DNA from: Variovorax boronicumulans
GTDB lineage: Bacteria > Pseudomonadota > Gammaproteobacteria > Burkholderiales > Burkholderiaceae_C
Assembly: GCF_019352895.1 (NCBI RefSeq)
Contig: NZ_JAAAFX010000005.1
Location: 129,654 to 193,653 of the forward strand
DNA length: 64,000 nt
Reading direction: 5' to 3'
The position numbers and the translations under genes are program-made. Within the stretch, counting starts at the first letter, position 1. The number at the start of each line of letters is the position of its first letter. The notes beneath the pieces are model-generated. The model was not told the DNA's origin. It did no database searches and saw only the letters and a list, made by a program, of their open reading frames with translations. Shown here piece after piece: positions 61,801 through 64,000 of this stretch.

Positions 61801-64000
61801 CGGAGCCGCAATCGGCCCCGGTATCGCACGACGCCGTCGAAGAAGCGTCCGTTGCAGCCATGGCGCCGGAACCGGAACCTGAAGCCGAAGCGCCTGTGGC
61901 CCCTCCGCCGGTCGCGCCCCCGCGCCTGACCCTGGTCACGGCCGACACCGTGCCGCCGCCGAGCGCGGACGATCCGATCAAGGCGATCGGTCCGCTGCGC
62001 ATCGGCATCGCGCTCTACAACGTCTACCTCAACGAGGCCGACGAGTGGTCGCGCCAGCTGGCCATCGAGGTCGGCGAGTGGGCGCTCGAATCGCATCTGC
62101 GGGTGGGCGATTCCACCCTCGCGCTGGCCCATTCACTGGCCGGCAGTTCGGCCACCGTCGGGTTCCAGGGCCTCTCGGGCATGGCGCGCCTGTTCGAGGC
62201 TGCGTTGCAGCATCTGCAGCGCCAGGGCCGCGGCACGCCGGAACAGGGGCGGGTGCTGGTCGCCGCCGCCGAAGAAGTGCGGCGCCTGCTGCACCAGTTC
62301 GCCGCCGGCTTCCTGCGCGAACCGGTCGAGGCCACGCTGCAGGCCCTGCGCGAGGTCGCCGCCTCGCAGCTGCCCTTCGAGGCACAGGACAGCGGCAACG
62401 CACCGCTCGAGCGCGAGCCGGCGCAGGTCGACGTGTCGCTCGACGATTCGGACGACGGCGTGGACCTGGCCGATGCCATCGATCGCGAGCTGTTCCCGAT
62501 CTTCGAGGACGAGGCGGTCGAGCTGCTGCCGACGCTGGGCGGCGCCCTGCGCGAGTGGCTGCACCAGCCCGAAAGCGATGCGCCGCGCGCCGCCGTGCTG
62601 CGCGCGCTGCACACGCTCAAGGGCAGTGCCCGGCTGGCCGGAGCGATGCGACTGGGCGAACGGGCCCACCGCATGGAGTCGGAAATCGAATCGTTCGGCG
62701 CCCAGGGGGCCGACCGGGCCGCGGTCGAGGCCTTGCTGGTGCGCTTCGACGCACTGCAATCCACCTTCGACCAGCTGCGCAGCGGCGCGCTCGCCGACGC
62801 ACAGGCCGAGGCGCCGGTGACCGCGGTGGAGGTGGCGCCGGCCGTTCCTGCGGCGCCGTCCGTGCCGGCCGTGCCCGTCGCGCTGGCCGCGCCGGCAATC
62901 CCCGCGGTGCCGACCGGCCGCGTGGCCAAGCCGCTGCCGTCGCGGCTCACGCCCTTGCGCGGCAGCAGCTCGCAGCAGGCCGTGCGCATCCGCACCCAGT
63001 TGCTCGACCGCCTCGTGGCCCAGGCCGGCGAGGTGATCATCACGCGCTCGCGGCTCGAGGTCGAACTCCAGCAGCTGCGCGGGTCGCTGGGCGACCTCAC
63101 GGGCAACCTCGACCGCCTGCGCCAGCAATTGCGCGACATCGAGGTGCAGGCCGAGAGCCAGATGCAGTCGCGCCTGGCGCAGGCCAAGGACTCGCAGCAG
63201 GGCTTCGACCCGCTCGAGTTCGACCGCTTCACGCGCGTGCAGGAACTCACCCGCATGATGGCCGAGTCGGTCAACGACGTGGCCACCGTGCAGCGCACGC
63301 TGCAGAAGACGGTGCAGGCCACCGAAGACGATCTGTCGGCCCAGGCGCGCCAGACGCGCGAGCTCCAGCGCGGCCTGCTGCGCACGCGCATGGTGGAGTT
63401 CGAGGGCATCTCCGACCGCCTCTACCGCGTGGTGCGCCAGGCCTCCAAGGACACCGGCAAGCCGGTGCGCCTGGACATCGTCGGCGGCTCGATCGAGATG
63501 GACCGCGGCGTGCTCGAGCGCATGACGCCGGCCTTCGAGCACCTGCTGCGCAACAGCGTGGCGCACGGCATCGAGGACGCCGCGCTGCGCGAGCGCGTGG
63601 GCAAGGACGCGACCGGCCTGATCACCATCGACCTCCAGCACGAAGGCAACGACGTGTCGGTGAGCTTCGGCGACGACGGCGCGGGTCTCGACCTGGCGCG
63701 CATCGAGCAGCGTGCGCGCGCACTGGGCCTGATCGACGGCCCCGCGCCGCTCACGCCCGAGGCTGCGGCCGAACTGATCTTCAGGCCCGGCTTCTCGACC
63801 GCCGCCCAGGTGTCCGAGCTGGCCGGCCGCGGCATCGGCATGGACGTGGTGCGCGCCGAAGTGGCGGCGCTCGGCGGGCGCATCGAGACGATCAGCACGC
63901 CCGGGCAGGGCACGCGCTTCAAGCTGGTGCTGCCGCTGACCACCGCGGTGACGCACGTGGTGATGCTGCGCACGGGCAGCACGTCGATCGGCGTGCCGTC
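58857..64000 (+). CDS. pilL: PilL/ChpA hybrid chemotaxis kinase (3' truncated by the window)
   Basis: At least 1714 residues, open to the window end; a GTG at 58836 is an alternative start. A degenerate Hpt-like region opens the protein (HLHQAVGALTMVG). Three more Hpt-type sites are seen: HTLKGSSRM with His697, AHSLAGSSA with His1092 and HTLKGSAR with His1252. Acidic Pro/Ala linkers with repeated Glu-Pro follow the first. The CheA core then starts (dimerisation helices from about 1380), with N-box HLLRNSVAHGIED, G1 DDGAGLDL and G2 GRGIGMDVV. CheW and receiver domains should follow beyond 64000. Confidence 0.93.
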   Translation, partial: MAAPTGAASDSHDLGPLAWVIGEVQKTLEGTGKSLRRFARDVGSAPDAGPLRLARQHLHQAVGALTMVGHKAPALVVGAMEFAVQRFADEPARCTEAEVHKIERAGFAVIDYLQALLGGKPVSSVGLFPQYRDVLQMASSDRVHPADLWTHPWRWAEIRPSPTQVALVYDPAVRSKLDREVLKIVQDGDDQAARRLHALCLGLARGSSAPRVVSFWMLAAGFFEALSLSLLPVDLYVKRAASRVLLQYATLARGGDAAMSERLAQDLLFFCAQAAPARGEEVLTLRRVRRAWGIQDEARVDYAVEQFGRFDPQALAQARKRIEAAKEMWSALSGGDLSRIRQAVDAFTQLGESLQKLHPASLPMAQALDQAVEASLRSGQPPGTELGMEVATSVLYLEAAFEDLDPQDRQLTARTVQLAGRIDGVREGGRAEPLEPWMEELYRRVSDRQSMGTVVDELRANLSELEKSLDQFFRRPQDPSLLRTVPTQLLQMRGVFSVLGLDQAAQTVQRMRDNVDHLTAAASPADETRDFDSLGNNLGALGFLIDMLAYQPALAKRLFVFDAEAGELKPLMGRTAEVGAVAADEALAAASGADAVLSVEEVDAQIAAKLAALATPHRKPVSPIEEFSRAADSWTARIVGPMSLPDTEVTELEEDDLRNIFLDEAREVLVNGQAALETLGHDATDMGALTVLRRAFHTLKGSSRMVGLTDFGDAAWSFEQVVNLWLADQRPATPELREATGRALKDFAAWVEAIAAGRPHDAQDDDFGRLAEALRSGAPLPPTRLSDPDVLAVAARHIAAEPPVPAPIEAPSRAEPEPAAPDIAGHHALETSSRLAETERAHARRDSEMDDDFASTDFLDFDLRALDDTPAPAVAPPPQHLPQGEDIDFFETAHASIDASWMQPPALPTPGPDAEPPPPPAVAPETPASDPQEAQDDLAVLASLLARPSGMPWDPAVPAEAPAEPEAEAEPTDAVQEPEPEPEPQSAPVSHDAVEEASVAAMAPEPEPEAEAPVAPPPVAPPRLTLVTADTVPPPSADDPIKAIGPLRIGIALYNVYLNEADEWSRQLAIEVGEWALESHLRVGDSTLALAHSLAGSSATVGFQGLSGMARLFEAALQHLQRQGRGTPEQGRVLVAAAEEVRRLLHQFAAGFLREPVEATLQALREVAASQLPFEAQDSGNAPLEREPAQVDVSLDDSDDGVDLADAIDRELFPIFEDEAVELLPTLGGALREWLHQPESDAPRAAVLRALHTLKGSARLAGAMRLGERAHRMESEIESFGAQGADRAAVEALLVRFDALQSTFDQLRSGALADAQAEAPVTAVEVAPAVPAAPSVPAVPVALAAPAIPAVPTGRVAKPLPSRLTPLRGSSSQQAVRIRTQLLDRLVAQAGEVIITRSRLEVELQQLRGSLGDLTGNLDRLRQQLRDIEVQAESQMQSRLAQAKDSQQGFDPLEFDRFTRVQELTRMMAESVNDVATVQRTLQKTVQATEDDLSAQARQTRELQRGLLRTRMVEFEGISDRLYRVVRQASKDTGKPVRLDIVGGSIEMDRGVLERMTPAFEHLLRNSVAHGIEDAALRERVGKDATGLITIDLQHEGNDVSVSFGDDGAGLDLARIEQRARALGLIDGPAPLTPEAAAELIFRPGFSTAAQVSELAGRGIGMDVVRAEVAALGGRIETISTPGQGTRFKLVLPLTTAVTHVVMLRTGSTSIGVP

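Noticed and set aside
58806..62132. An 1108-codon antisense frame across pilL
   Set aside because: Arg/Gly-rich composition, no motifs; the plus-strand frame has Hpt and CheA motifs in order.

Overview
The window looks like chromosomal DNA of a beta-proteobacterium of the Comamonadaceae, most likely Variovorax or a close relative. The reasons are the very high G+C with strong GC3 bias, the dense operons with 1-8 nt overlaps, the density of LysR, TetR and AraC regulators, the gene orders hemL / thiD-like / rubredoxin / pilG-H-I-J-L, dusB-fis-purH and dsbC-M61 peptidase-ubiH, and a family of GC-rich intergenic repeats of the kind seen in that group. This assignment is inference; no rRNA or full marker gene is present. 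There is no gene-free stretch longer than 300 bases.

Layout. 1-5 kb: end of a KDG-kinase-like sugar kinase, a LysR/MFS divergent pair, and a TauE/SafE exporter next to another LysR. 5-6 kb: a membrane-bound Mrr-type nuclease with a zinc finger. 6-15 kb: two tandem TetR genes divergent from a tripartite RND efflux operon that runs on into a type II NADH dehydrogenase, with a large palindromic operator between. 15-24 kb: a class C beta-lactamase-like hydrolase, then one long operon metQ-like / LLM flavin monooxygenase / dppA-B-C-DF, a probable organosulfur or related scavenging unit. 24-28.5 kb: LysR/quinone reductase pair, AraC regulator, two unknown small proteins, an RlmN-like radical SAM enzyme, and a CAU tRNA with a strong terminator. 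28.5-32.2 kb: a VWA lipoprotein divergent from an ECF sigma factor and an Ala-Pro-rich membrane anti-sigma candidate, with a 15-bp inverted repeat between them. 32.2-38.6 kb: enoyl-CoA hydratase, a Fur-box-preceded DUF2325 gene, M61 peptidase, DsbC, a UbiH-family hydroxylase and a MOSC protein. 38.6-44.9 kb: a complete ribose operon rbsB-A-C-R-K-D with a perfect LacI-type operator. 44.9-48.6 kb: ychF, a small low-G+C islet with a RhuM-family gene, a GST and a YqaA membrane protein. 48.6-54.8 kb: dusB-fis-purH, a small outer-membrane barrel, hemL and a ThiD-like kinase. 54.9-64 kb: rubredoxin and the Pil-Chp chemosensory system, with the PilL/ChpA kinase running off the window.

The most notable unexplained structure is a repeat family with four copies (33.8, 38.6, 50.1 and 53.7 kb). 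Every copy begins within a few bases of the stop codon of the gene on its C-rich side, always with the same polarity, and its outer hairpin stem changes in compensatory fashion between copies. That points to a structured 3'-UTR element. The ECF/anti-sigma/VWA module and the metQ/LLM/Dpp operon are the best candidates for under-described gene systems.
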